From the NCBI RefSeq assembly GCF_021390395.1, contig NZ_JAJUWT010000009.1, forward strand, positions 62,001 to 126,000: a stretch of DNA of 64,000 nt. The letters run 5' to 3'. Each line of letters begins with the position of its first letter. The first letter of the stretch is position 1. Of this stretch, positions 37,039 to 44,337 are shown one piece after another. This stretch comes from Saccharothrix sp. S26 (GTDB taxonomy: Bacteria > Actinomycetota > Actinomycetes > Mycobacteriales > Pseudonocardiaceae). The translations under genes were made by a program, and so were the position numbers. Under the pieces are notes generated by a model. It was not told the DNA's origin. It did not search any database and saw nothing but the letters and a program-made list of their open reading frames with translations.

Positions 37039-37455
37039 ATGGAAGCCAAGCGGATCATCGTCGGTGTGGACAACTCGGCGGCGGGGAGAGCCGCCTTGGA
37101 GTGGGCGTTGCGGCACACGCGGGACGGCGGGGTCGTGATCGCGGCGTCGGTGTGCGGCTTGCGGACCCCGGGTGGCAGCACGGACCTCTTCCACAGCGCC
37201 CGGCGGCGTGCCGTCGAGGACGCCTTGGCGGGCATCGGGTCCAACGGGAGCGTGCGCGTGGAGCGCTCGGTGCTCGACGGGGAGCCCGGTCCCGCGTTGG
37301 TGGAACTGGCCGGGGAAGCCGACAGCCTGGTGCTCGGCCGCCACGGCTACAACCGGGGCGGCGTCACCGTGCTCGGGTCCGTCATCCGGCACTGCCTGGA
37401 GCACGCCACCTGCCCGGTCGTCATCGTGCCGGCCGGGCAGGTGGTGACGGTCTGA
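37039..37455 (+). CDS. universal stress protein, ATP-binding type
   Basis: This 138-aa single UspA domain starts RIIVGVDNSAAGRAALEWAL and ends with the ATP-binding signature GRHGYNRGGVTVLGSV (G-2x-G-9x-G-S), then HATCPVVIVP. ATP-binding Usp proteins report stress or energy state in actinomycetes. The ATG at 37039 has GAGGAGG four bases upstream; a longer frame to 36964 has no family sequence. It stands alone, closed by a hairpin at 37487. Confidence 0.88.
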   Translation: MEAKRIIVGVDNSAAGRAALEWALRHTRDGGVVIAASVCGLRTPGGSTDLFHSARRRAVEDALAGIGSNGSVRVERSVLDGEPGPALVELAGEADSLVLGRHGYNRGGVTVLGSVIRHCLEHATCPVVIVPAGQVVTV

Positions 37456-37486
37456 CCGGTCGCCGAGGCGGCCGGGACCGGGCGCG

Positions 37487-37520
37487 GGCCCGGTGGGGCG
37501 GTGGTCCGTCCCACCGGGCC
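37487..37520. terminator. 11-bp hairpin between convergent genes
   Basis: Arms ggcccggtggg (37487-37497) and cccaccgggcc (37510-37520) pair perfectly around a 12-nt loop, between the stress gene and the convergent secreted-protein gene. Confidence 0.65.
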
Positions 37521-37527
37521 GCTCGGC

Positions 37528-39963
37528 TCAGCCCAGCAGGCAGAGCAGGGAGCAGGCGGTCGCCGAGGACCACGCCGAGTAGGACGGCGGGGTGTTGGCG
37601 GGCGAATTGCGCGGCGTGTAGCTCGCCTTCGCCTGGTTCGTCATCGGGAACAGGGTCAGCACGGCGTAGGTCGAGCAGTAGAACCGCTTGGTCTCGCCCG
37701 GTTGCAGGGTGAAGGTCCCGGCCGCCGCCTCGCACGCGGGCTCCTCGTAGTCCACGACCCGCGCGCCGGTGATGGCCACCGGGCCCTGGTTGGTCACCGT
37801 GATCCGCCAGTAGGCGGTCGCGTTGAGCAGGCCCAACGTACCCACCGGGGCCTTCTTGGCCCACGGCCCGGACCCGTTGGGGCCGCAGTGGGACGCGGTC
37901 TTCGAGGCGCAGATCTCCTTGTCCACCGTCACGACCGGCTGGCACGCGGCCCCCGGTGCGACGGGGACGGTCACGGTGTTGGAGCTGAACGCGCCGGTGG
38001 TGTCGGTGCCGGTCGCGGTGTTCGCCACGTCGGCCACGGCGCAGTCGGCGCTGATCGTGGTGCGCAAGCACACCTGCGGCGGGTCGCCGGTGAAGTCGAC
38101 GACCAACCTCGGCTGGTTGCCGCCGCCGAAGTCCGCGCCGTTGTTGAGCACCAGCGTGGTGGTGACGGAGATCGTCGGGTGCGCGGCCGGCGAGACGCCG
38201 CTGAGGTCGACCGTGCCGTCGGGCGCGAACCCCGGGGTGGCCACGGTCGCGCCGTCCTGGTCGACCACGGTCACGCGGGACGCGCCGAAGTCGACGTTGC
38301 CGGGCGTGACGCCGACCAGCCGGGCGGAGCCGTACCCCCGCACGTGGCCGGACGCACCGTCGCAGTAGAAGTCGCCCGGGGTGAGCGAGACCTGGCCGCC
38401 GGAGCGCACGCACGGCGACGCGCCGGTGAGCGGGTCCATGGAGAACAGCACGCCCGCGTCACCGAGGCCGATCATGCAGCCGGTCGGGGGGTCGTAGGTG
38501 TAGCCGTAGTCGCGCGTGACGCCGCCGTTGACGGTCGGGTGGGTGATCGGGTTGGGCAGGCCCGCGCACGTCGACGCGGTGGTCCAGTCGTGGCAGATCG
38601 CCGCGCCGGCGTAGGGGCCGCCCCAGATCGCGAGGTAGCTGCGGATGTGGCCGTTCGGGTCGGTGATCACCTCGGGGTTGAACGCGATCACGCCGGCGGG
38701 CAGCCCGGCCGCCGAGGACGGGGCGGGCAGGGGCGAGCCGTCCAGGGCGTAGCAGGTCGTCACGCCCGGCGAGGACCCGGTCAGGGTGGAGCAGGCGCCG
38801 ACCTGCGCGCCCGTGGTGCTGTAGGCGGTGTACGCGTTGTAGGTGTAGTTGCCGGCCGCACCGATGGGTCGCGGCGAGGCCCACCCCGCGCAGGCCGTGG
38901 AGGTGGCGGGGTCGAAGCAGCCCATGGCCGCTTGGCTGCCGGTGCCGGGCCGTGACGAGGAGGCGAACACCTTGCCCGCCACGACGGTCATCGCGCCGTA
39001 GAACCACGGGTTGCCGGGCTGGTCGCCGCTGGGCGGGACGATCGGCGCGTACGGCTGGCCGGGGCACGCGGTGCGGGTGGCGACGTTCCAGCACAGGACC
39101 GCGCCCGTGCCGGCCAGGCCGTAGAGGTTGCCGCCGACCTCGACGAAGCCGGCCGTGTTGTTCGCGCCCGAGATGCCACCGGGGGTGGCCAGGGGCCAGT
39201 AGCCGCAGTTCGCCCCGGCGGCGAGGTCGAGGCAGCCGACACCGACCGACGAGGTGGTCGCGGCGGTGTACAGGACCTGGGACGGCGCGGCGGGGTCGCG
39301 GAAGTACTGGTGCGCCATCGGGCTGCTGATGTCACCGGTCGCGCCGCTGCCCAACGGCCCGGGGGTGGTGTTGAGCGGCTTGGGCCACGGCCCGCCCGCG
39401 CACGTCTGCCCGGAGGCCAGGTCGATGCACACCACCTTCGGCGTGGCCGGGGCGGCGTGGTGGTAGATGTTCCAGGACTGGAGCGCGCCGGTGGGCGTGC
39501 GGTGCAGCAGCGGGGTGAACCCGTCGCCCCCGGTCGCCGTGGTGCTCGCCTGCACCGGCGGCGTCAGCAGGCCCGACAGCGACGTCCCGTCCGGCCCGGC
39601 GACCGGGTTCTGCGCGCGGACCGCGACGACGCCGGACGCCGGTTCGGTGGCCTGGAAGGTGCTGCCGTCGGTGGACCACGACGGCGTCCACCCCGGCGGC
39701 ACGTCCAGCGAACCCGTCACGTAGGACTGGCCGGGGCCGACCGCGTCGGTGATGGTCGCGGGCCCGGTGCCGGTGCCGTTGTTGTCGTAGGCCACGACCC
39801 AGGTGGCGGTGGCGCCGTGATCGGCCGGTGCGGACACGCCGCTGACGGACTTCGTCAACGTCGACGTGGCGGCGGGAGCGGGATCGGCGGCCGCCGCGGG
39901 AACCGCCAGGGTCGCTGCGACGAGTGCGCCCGTCGCCGACCAGGTGACCACACGTCTTCGCAT
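37528..39963 (-). CDS. large secreted protein with DUF11-like domains flanking Cys-pair repeats
   Basis: The 811-aa product has a signal peptide ending AVPAAAA (about residue 26). A DUF11-like Ig-type domain follows (TLTKSVSGVSAPADHG; VAYDNNGTGTGPATITDAVG). The central 170-500 region contains about seven copies of a C-x-D...C-x-G pattern (VCIDLASGQTCAGGPW, GCLDLAAGANCGYWP, LCWNVATRTACPGQP, GCFDPATSTACAGWA, ICHDWTTASTCAGLP), spaced roughly 50-60 residues, which suggests a beta-propeller with a disulphide in each blade. A second DUF11-like domain with Cys pairs ends the protein (ITVTNQGPVAITGARVVDYE). The ATG at 39963 has GAGG seven bases upstream. There is no sortase motif or membrane anchor. 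Function is unknown; display or adhesion is a guess. Confidence 0.75.
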   Translation of the reverse strand: MRRRVVTWSATGALVAATLAVPAAAADPAPAATSTLTKSVSGVSAPADHGATATWVVAYDNNGTGTGPATITDAVGPGQSYVTGSLDVPPGWTPSWSTDGSTFQATEPASGVVAVRAQNPVAGPDGTSLSGLLTPPVQASTTATGGDGFTPLLHRTPTGALQSWNIYHHAAPATPKVVCIDLASGQTCAGGPWPKPLNTTPGPLGSGATGDISSPMAHQYFRDPAAPSQVLYTAATTSSVGVGCLDLAAGANCGYWPLATPGGISGANNTAGFVEVGGNLYGLAGTGAVLCWNVATRTACPGQPYAPIVPPSGDQPGNPWFYGAMTVVAGKVFASSSRPGTGSQAAMGCFDPATSTACAGWASPRPIGAAGNYTYNAYTAYSTTGAQVGACSTLTGSSPGVTTCYALDGSPLPAPSSAAGLPAGVIAFNPEVITDPNGHIRSYLAIWGGPYAGAAICHDWTTASTCAGLPNPITHPTVNGGVTRDYGYTYDPPTGCMIGLGDAGVLFSMDPLTGASPCVRSGGQVSLTPGDFYCDGASGHVRGYGSARLVGVTPGNVDFGASRVTVVDQDGATVATPGFAPDGTVDLSGVSPAAHPTISVTTTLVLNNGADFGGGNQPRLVVDFTGDPPQVCLRTTISADCAVADVANTATGTDTTGAFSSNTVTVPVAPGAACQPVVTVDKEICASKTASHCGPNGSGPWAKKAPVGTLGLLNATAYWRITVTNQGPVAITGARVVDYEEPACEAAAGTFTLQPGETKRFYCSTYAVLTLFPMTNQAKASYTPRNSPANTPPSYSAWSSATACSLLCLLG

Positions 39964-40219
39964 GATGATGCCTCGTTTCGCAGTGCCGGTGCCCGGTCGT
40001 CGTCGACCGGACCCCAGGCACGCTAAGGATCTGCCTCGATGAAGGGGCGTCTCGTCACCCTCCTGCGGCGCACGAGCATTCCGACAGCGCAGCACCCGGC
40101 GGGACCGCCGTACCGGCGCGGGTCATTCCACCTGGTGGTCGCATGCGATTTCACCCGGATGTCTCCGCATTCGGCGTACCGCGATCGGTCGCGCGGGAGT
40201 AGCCGAGGAGGGCGATCCG

Positions 40220-41269
40220 TCAGGCGTAGTCGGCGAAGACCCGGCGCTCGACGCCGTCGACGGTGATGAAGCCGCCGTGCGGGAGGATCCACTGCGGCCT
40301 GGTGTGCCCGAACGGAACGCCGACGCAGACGACCGCCTCCGGGTTGTAGCGGCTCACCACCTCGACCACCGCGTCGCGCTGTTCGGCGCGCAACCGCGCC
40401 CGCTGCGCAGCGGGCGGTCGTCGGGTCAGGTCGGACACCGGCGGCCGGGCCACCAGGACCGCGTCGACCTCGCCGAGGATCCCGCGTTCACCGAGCGAGC
40501 GGACGATCCAGCCGACGTTGCGCGCCGGGAGGTGTTCCTCGGAGGTCTCGAGCAGGAGCACGCCGCCTCGCAGGACGCGCGACGACGACGGGAACCGTCC
40601 CGCCGTCAGGATCCATTCGATCACCTCGAGGCAGCCGCCCCAGGCACGACCGGTCACCGACCGGGCGGGCCCGTGCCAGCTCCACGGCTCGGTCGCCTCG
40701 CGTTCGCCGAACGCCTCCAGCGCGCGTGGATCGGCCCAGTCGACCCCGACGTCCTCCGACTCGCCGGGATCGGTGATCTCCAGCCGCTCGCCGGTCAGCA
40801 GGGCGGCCCGCAGCGACCTGGCGTGGATGTCGTCCACGCGCGGTCCGGGGCCGAGGTGGACCTGGGACGAGCCGCCGTAGAAGCCGGCGATGCCGTTGGC
40901 CCACAGCCAGTGGTGCAGGTTGGTGTTGTCGCTGGTGCCCAGGAACGGCTTGGGGTCGGCCCGGGCGAGGTCGGCGTCCAGGTGGGGGATCACGGTGATC
41001 TGGTCGTCGCCGCCGACGACGGCCAGGATCGCGCGGATCCGGGGGTCGGCGAAGGCCGCGTTGACGTCCGCCGCCCGTGCCGCCGGGCTCGCGCCGACGT
41101 CCCGCGTCGTCGGGTACTCGACCGGGACGAGGCCGGTCACCTCGGTGAGCCGCCGCATCGCCTGCTCGTGCACCGCGGGGAACGCCCCGGCGGCCGCGAA
41201 CGACGGCGAGAGCACCGCGATGCGGTCTCCCGGTCGGGCTTTCGGGGGGTGGACGAGGTCGAGTGCCAC
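40220..41269 (-). CDS. S66-family LD-carboxypeptidase, MccF-like
   Basis: The 349-aa protein belongs to the S66 serine peptidases (LdcA/MccF). It opens ARPGDRIAVLSPSFAAAGAFP. It has the nucleophile region FLGTSDNTNLHHWLWANG (Ser in the GxSD motif), a Glu-containing strand GVLLLETSEEHLPA and a His in VCVGVPFGHTRPQW, matching the Ser-Glu-His triad. The GxSDxT form and the long loop are closer to MccF, which cleaves microcin-type aminoacyl nucleotides, than to murein recycling LdcA. The GTG at 41269 lacks a clear ribosome site. A role in peptidoglycan recycling or self-immunity cannot be separated by sequence alone. Confidence 0.82.
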   Translation of the reverse strand: MALDLVHPPKARPGDRIAVLSPSFAAAGAFPAVHEQAMRRLTEVTGLVPVEYPTTRDVGASPAARAADVNAAFADPRIRAILAVVGGDDQITVIPHLDADLARADPKPFLGTSDNTNLHHWLWANGIAGFYGGSSQVHLGPGPRVDDIHARSLRAALLTGERLEITDPGESEDVGVDWADPRALEAFGEREATEPWSWHGPARSVTGRAWGGCLEVIEWILTAGRFPSSSRVLRGGVLLLETSEEHLPARNVGWIVRSLGERGILGEVDAVLVARPPVSDLTRRPPAAQRARLRAEQRDAVVEVVSRYNPEAVVCVGVPFGHTRPQWILPHGGFITVDGVERRVFADYA

Positions 41270-41354
41270 GTCCGTGATCCAAACAGGTCACCGCCGAACC
41301 CGCAGGGCATTTACCGGCCCGCGCACGCACGCGGATCGACGCGGACGCAGCGGG

Positions 41355-41879
41355 TCAGGCTCGGGTGGACGGCGTGGCGGTGAGGTCGAGCGTCATGAAC
41401 TCGCTCGTCGGGTCCGGGCGGTAGTCGGCGAACGGCGGGCAGGGCACGAAGCCGTGGCGGGCGTAGAGGCGGCGGGCCGGGGCGAAGAAGTCCTGGGTGC
41501 CGGTCTCCAGGCTGAGCCTGCGGTAGCCGCGCCGGCGGGCCTCCTCGACCAGGAACGCGAGCACGCGCGCGGCCACGCCCCGGCCGCGCGCCTCCGGCCG
41601 GGTCCGCATCGCCTTGATCTCGCCCTCGTCCGGGGAGAGCTCCTTCAGCGCGGCGCACCCGAGCAGCACGCCGTCGCTCCACGCCGTCCAGAGCGACACC
41701 CCGGGCTCGCGCAGTCCCGCGTGGTCCAGGGCGTGCACGCTCTCGGCGGGTGAGGTCGCGTACATGTCGGCGAGGTGCTCGGTGATCAGGTCCCGGACCG
41801 GACCGCGGGTGAGGTCGTCGGGTTCGATCGTCAGCGCGAGCACGGCCGGCGTGCCCGACAACGCGTCCTGGTGTCCCAT
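41355..41879 (-). CDS. GNAT-family N-acetyltransferase
   Basis: The 174-aa protein has the GNAT core: ALKELSPDEGEIKAMRTRPE with the acetyl-CoA loop ARGRGVAARVLAFLVEEARR (RGxGxA/G), then LSLETGTQDFFAPARRLYARHGF. This layout resembles the YesJ/PhnO-like group acting on small amines. The ATG at 41879 lies inside a 39-bp palindrome shared with the divergent regulator gene, and the first codons MGH are identical in both genes. No Shine-Dalgarno sequence precedes it, so a leaderless transcript is inferred. The regulator next door probably controls it. Confidence 0.82.
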   Translation of the reverse strand: MGHQDALSGTPAVLALTIEPDDLTRGPVRDLITEHLADMYATSPAESVHALDHAGLREPGVSLWTAWSDGVLLGCAALKELSPDEGEIKAMRTRPEARGRGVAARVLAFLVEEARRRGYRRLSLETGTQDFFAPARRLYARHGFVPCPPFADYRPDPTSEFMTLDLTATPSTRA

Positions 41880-41909
41880 ATCGGGGATACTATCCCCGAT
41901 ATGGGACAC
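41871..41909. promoter_or_regulatory. 39-bp perfect palindrome containing two divergent start codons and facing minus-10 boxes
   Basis: Arms gtgtcccatatcggggata (41871-41889) and its exact complement (41891-41909) flank one central C. The GNAT ATG (minus, 41879) and the Xre-cupin ATG (plus, 41901) occupy symmetric positions in the arms. The centre gives TACTAT on plus (41888-41893) and TAGTAT on minus (41887-41892), each seven bases before its ATG. This fits a bidirectional promoter of two leaderless genes and also an operator for the Xre-cupin protein. Confidence 0.8.
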
Positions 41910-42488
41910 AATGAAGGTGGCGCCGGCCACGACAACCGGCTGGAGCTGCGCCTGGCCGCCCGGCTCGCCGAGCTGCGCGCCGAACGGGCGTGGTCGCTGG
42001 AGGAGCTGTCCCACCGGTCGGGTGTCAGCCGGTCGACGCTGTCCCGGTTGGAACGCGCGGAGATCAGCCCCACGACGGCGGTGCTGGCCAGGCTGTGCGC
42101 GACCTACGAGCTGACGATGTCACGGCTGCTGGCCGAAGTGGAACCGGCGGCCTCACCGCTGGTGCCGGCCGATCGGCAGTCCGTGTGGCGGGACGACGAC
42201 GCCGGCATGACCCGCAGGTCCGTGTCGCCGCCCTCGGCCGGGATGCGCGGCGAGGTCATCGAGGTCACCCTGCGCCCCGGCGCGGACATCGCCTACGAGG
42301 GCTCCCCCGTGCCCGGCTTGGAGCACCACGCGTGGATCCTGGAAGGCGCGGTGGAGCTCACCGTCGACGGCACCGCGCACGCGGCCCGGGCCGGCGACTG
42401 CCTGCGCTTCCGGCTCTGGGGCAGCTCCCGGTGGCGCTGCCCCGGCCCCGACCCGGCCCGCTACGTGCTGGCGATCGTCCTGCCGTGA
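41901..42488 (+). CDS. Xre-family regulator with C-terminal cupin domain
   Basis: The 195-aa protein has an N-terminal helix-turn-helix (LRLAARLAELRAERAWSLEE; SGVSRSTLSRLERAEISPT) and a C-terminal cupin (GLEHHAWILEGAVELTVDGT; AGDCLRFRLWGSSRW). Xre-cupin proteins sense small molecules and commonly repress a divergent catabolic or acetyltransferase gene. The ATG at 41901 lies in the 39-bp palindrome, with no ribosome site and a TACTAT box seven bases upstream, so a leaderless mRNA is likely. The palindrome is its probable operator, which would give simultaneous autoregulation and control of the GNAT gene. Confidence 0.87.
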   Translation: MGHNEGGAGHDNRLELRLAARLAELRAERAWSLEELSHRSGVSRSTLSRLERAEISPTTAVLARLCATYELTMSRLLAEVEPAASPLVPADRQSVWRDDDAGMTRRSVSPPSAGMRGEVIEVTLRPGADIAYEGSPVPGLEHHAWILEGAVELTVDGTAHAARAGDCLRFRLWGSSRWRCPGPDPARYVLAIVLP

Positions 42489-42603
42489 CCCGACGCCGGT
42501 GGGATCGGCGCGTTGTCGCTCATAGGGGTGAAGTCGGTGGATGTCGCGGTTCTGCCGGGAAACCGGGGTCGACCGCGCAGGCGCAACGGAACGAGGAGCC
42601 GAC

Positions 42604-42828
42604 ATGAAGCGACGGATGGCGACCGTGCTGGCGACAGTCGCATTGACCTCGGGCGCGCTCGGAGGCGCCGCGGGTGCTGCGATGGCGCAACCGCAGAAAG
42701 TCACGGTGCTGGCGTGCTTCCTGGGCGGAGGTGTCCCGCTGCCCACCGGGGAGAACGATTCCTTGGTGTGCAACGGCGGTGAGCACGACGGCGCACCGGT
42801 GGAGATGCCGGAGCAGCCCTCGGCGTAG
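42604..42828 (+). CDS. small secreted two-cysteine peptide
   Basis: The 74-aa product has a clear signal peptide (MKRRMATVLATVALTSGAL to GAAMA, cleavage near residue 28) and a mature part of about 46 residues with exactly two cysteines (LACFLGGGVPLPTGENDSLVC), likely one disulphide. GAGGAG lies six bases before the ATG at 42604. I do not recognise a family; short secreted Cys-pair peptides resembling DUF320/chaplin-like or unknown exported peptides are common in actinomycetes, but the chaplin repeat is absent. Confidence 0.7.
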   Translation: MKRRMATVLATVALTSGALGGAAGAAMAQPQKVTVLACFLGGGVPLPTGENDSLVCNGGEHDGAPVEMPEQPSA

Positions 42829-42997
42829 CGCGAACGACATCGCGTCACGGCGGTGACCATTTGTTCTGTTGAGTCGAGTGGAATACGTGCCCTGTTCGAG
42901 TGAAGTGCGCCCGTCGAAAAGGTCTCGCCGACGCGCTTGCTGGTAAGACGGTCGACCTTGGTCCGCTTCTCGGCGGGAGAACCGCCGACGGTCGACA

Positions 42998-44272
42998 GTG
43001 AGCAGGATTCCAGTGCTCGATCAGGTGTCACCCAGCACGACCGCGACTCCGCCGGGCTCCGCCCCGGTCGGCAAGGATCCCCTCCGGTGGTCCGCGTGGC
43101 GCGAAGCGCTGTGGATCTTCCTGCTGAGCCGGGTGGCGATGGTGGTGATCACCATCGTGTCGGTCGCCCGGCCCGGCGGCTTCCAGTGCCTGTCGCAGCT
43201 GCGCGAGTGTGCCAAGCAGTGGCACCGGTTCGACATCGGGTACTACCTCCAGATCGCCTCGCACGGCTACTGGGACCCGAGGCAGCCGGTGGTGTGGCCG
43301 CCGGACGGGGTGCGCACGGAGTTCCCGGAGGCGGTGGTCTTCTTCCCGTTGTGGCCCAAGCTGCTCGGGTGGCTGTCGGTCCCGTTCGGCCGCACGTACT
43401 GGCACGCCTACTACGTCGGTCTCGTGCTGGCCAACGTGCTGGCGCTGGTCGCCTTGTGGCTGTTGTACAAGCTGGTCGCCGAGCACTTCGGCACGCACAC
43501 CGCCCGGTGGTCGGTGTTCTTCCTGGCGTTCAGCCCGTTCTCGGTCACCTTCGCCGCCGGCTACGCCGAGGCGCTGTTCGTGCCGTTGACGCTGGCGGTG
43601 TTCCTGCTCGTGCGCCGCGAGCGCTGGCTGCTCGCCGGCGCGCTCGGCGCGGTGGCCACGCTGACCCGGCCCAACGGCGTGCTGATCGTCATCGTGTTCG
43701 CCGTGGCGCTGGTGCACCGCTTCGGGTGGCGCGACCTGCTCACCCGGCGCGAGCCGGGCACCAAGCTCAAGATCGTCGGGTCGGCCGCGATCGTCCCGCT
43801 GGGGCTGCTGGCCTACGTGGCCTACCTGTGGCTGCGGTGGGACGACCCGCTGGCCTTCTCCCGCTGGCAGCACGACTACTGGCACCGCAGCCCGCACTGG
43901 CCGTGGGAGCCGATCATCCAGGCGATCGGCAACGTCCTGCGCTCCAACAGCCCGAACAACGACACCGACTCGCTGTGGGAGCTGCTGTTCCTGCTCCTGC
44001 CGCTGCTCGCACTCGGCCTGACGTGGAAGCGGCTCCCGCCCGACCACCTGCTGTTCGCCGTCGCCGTCTTCCTCATGACGGTCAGCATGTCCGCCGGGCC
44101 GGTGGAGCCGCTGTCGTCGGTCGGCCGACACCTCGCCGGCGCCTTTCCCGTCGCCGTCGCCTACGCCCTGCTGGCCAGGAACCCGCGGTGGCAACAAGTC
44201 CTGCTGGTGCTCAACCTGGCGTTCTTCGGCCTGTTCACCGCCTATTTCGCGGTCGGGCGCTGGATGGCGTGA
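42998..44272 (+). CDS. PIG-V-like membrane mannosyltransferase (GT-C fold)
   Basis: The 424-aa polytopic membrane protein has about nine to eleven hydrophobic segments. The first extracytoplasmic loop reads WHRFDIGYYLQIASHGY, corresponding to the catalytic WDxxWYLxIAxxGY loop of PIG-V-like GT-C enzymes, and later come FFPLWPKLLGWLS and SPFSVTFAAGYAEALF, also family landmarks. Such enzymes transfer mannose from polyprenyl-phosphate-mannose. The GTG at 42998 has no close ribosome site (GGGAGA is 17 bases away), so the exact start is uncertain; ATGs further in would remove the first helix. It is closed by a hairpin facing the convergent metallopeptidase gene. Confidence 0.8.
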   Translation: MSRIPVLDQVSPSTTATPPGSAPVGKDPLRWSAWREALWIFLLSRVAMVVITIVSVARPGGFQCLSQLRECAKQWHRFDIGYYLQIASHGYWDPRQPVVWPPDGVRTEFPEAVVFFPLWPKLLGWLSVPFGRTYWHAYYVGLVLANVLALVALWLLYKLVAEHFGTHTARWSVFFLAFSPFSVTFAAGYAEALFVPLTLAVFLLVRRERWLLAGALGAVATLTRPNGVLIVIVFAVALVHRFGWRDLLTRREPGTKLKIVGSAAIVPLGLLAYVAYLWLRWDDPLAFSRWQHDYWHRSPHWPWEPIIQAIGNVLRSNSPNNDTDSLWELLFLLLPLLALGLTWKRLPPDHLLFAVAVFLMTVSMSAGPVEPLSSVGRHLAGAFPVAVAYALLARNPRWQQVLLVLNLAFFGLFTAYFAVGRWMA

Positions 44273-44289
44273 CGCGGACCCGGGCAGGC

Positions 44290-44328
44290 CCGAAGGCCAG
44301 GCCGTGCGGTGCGCGGACTGGCCTTCGG
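44290..44328. terminator. 11-bp hairpin between convergent genes
   Basis: Arms ccgaaggccag (44290-44300) and ctggccttcgg (44318-44328) pair perfectly around a 17-nt loop in the 65-bp gap between the PIG-V-like and metallopeptidase genes. Confidence 0.6.
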
Positions 44329-44337
44329 CCGCGGCGA

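Noticed and set aside
42829..42997. A minus-strand coding tract upstream of the PIG-V-like gene
   Set aside because: The frame is open but has no start signal, no recognisable motif and is interrupted beyond this point; treated as intergenic.
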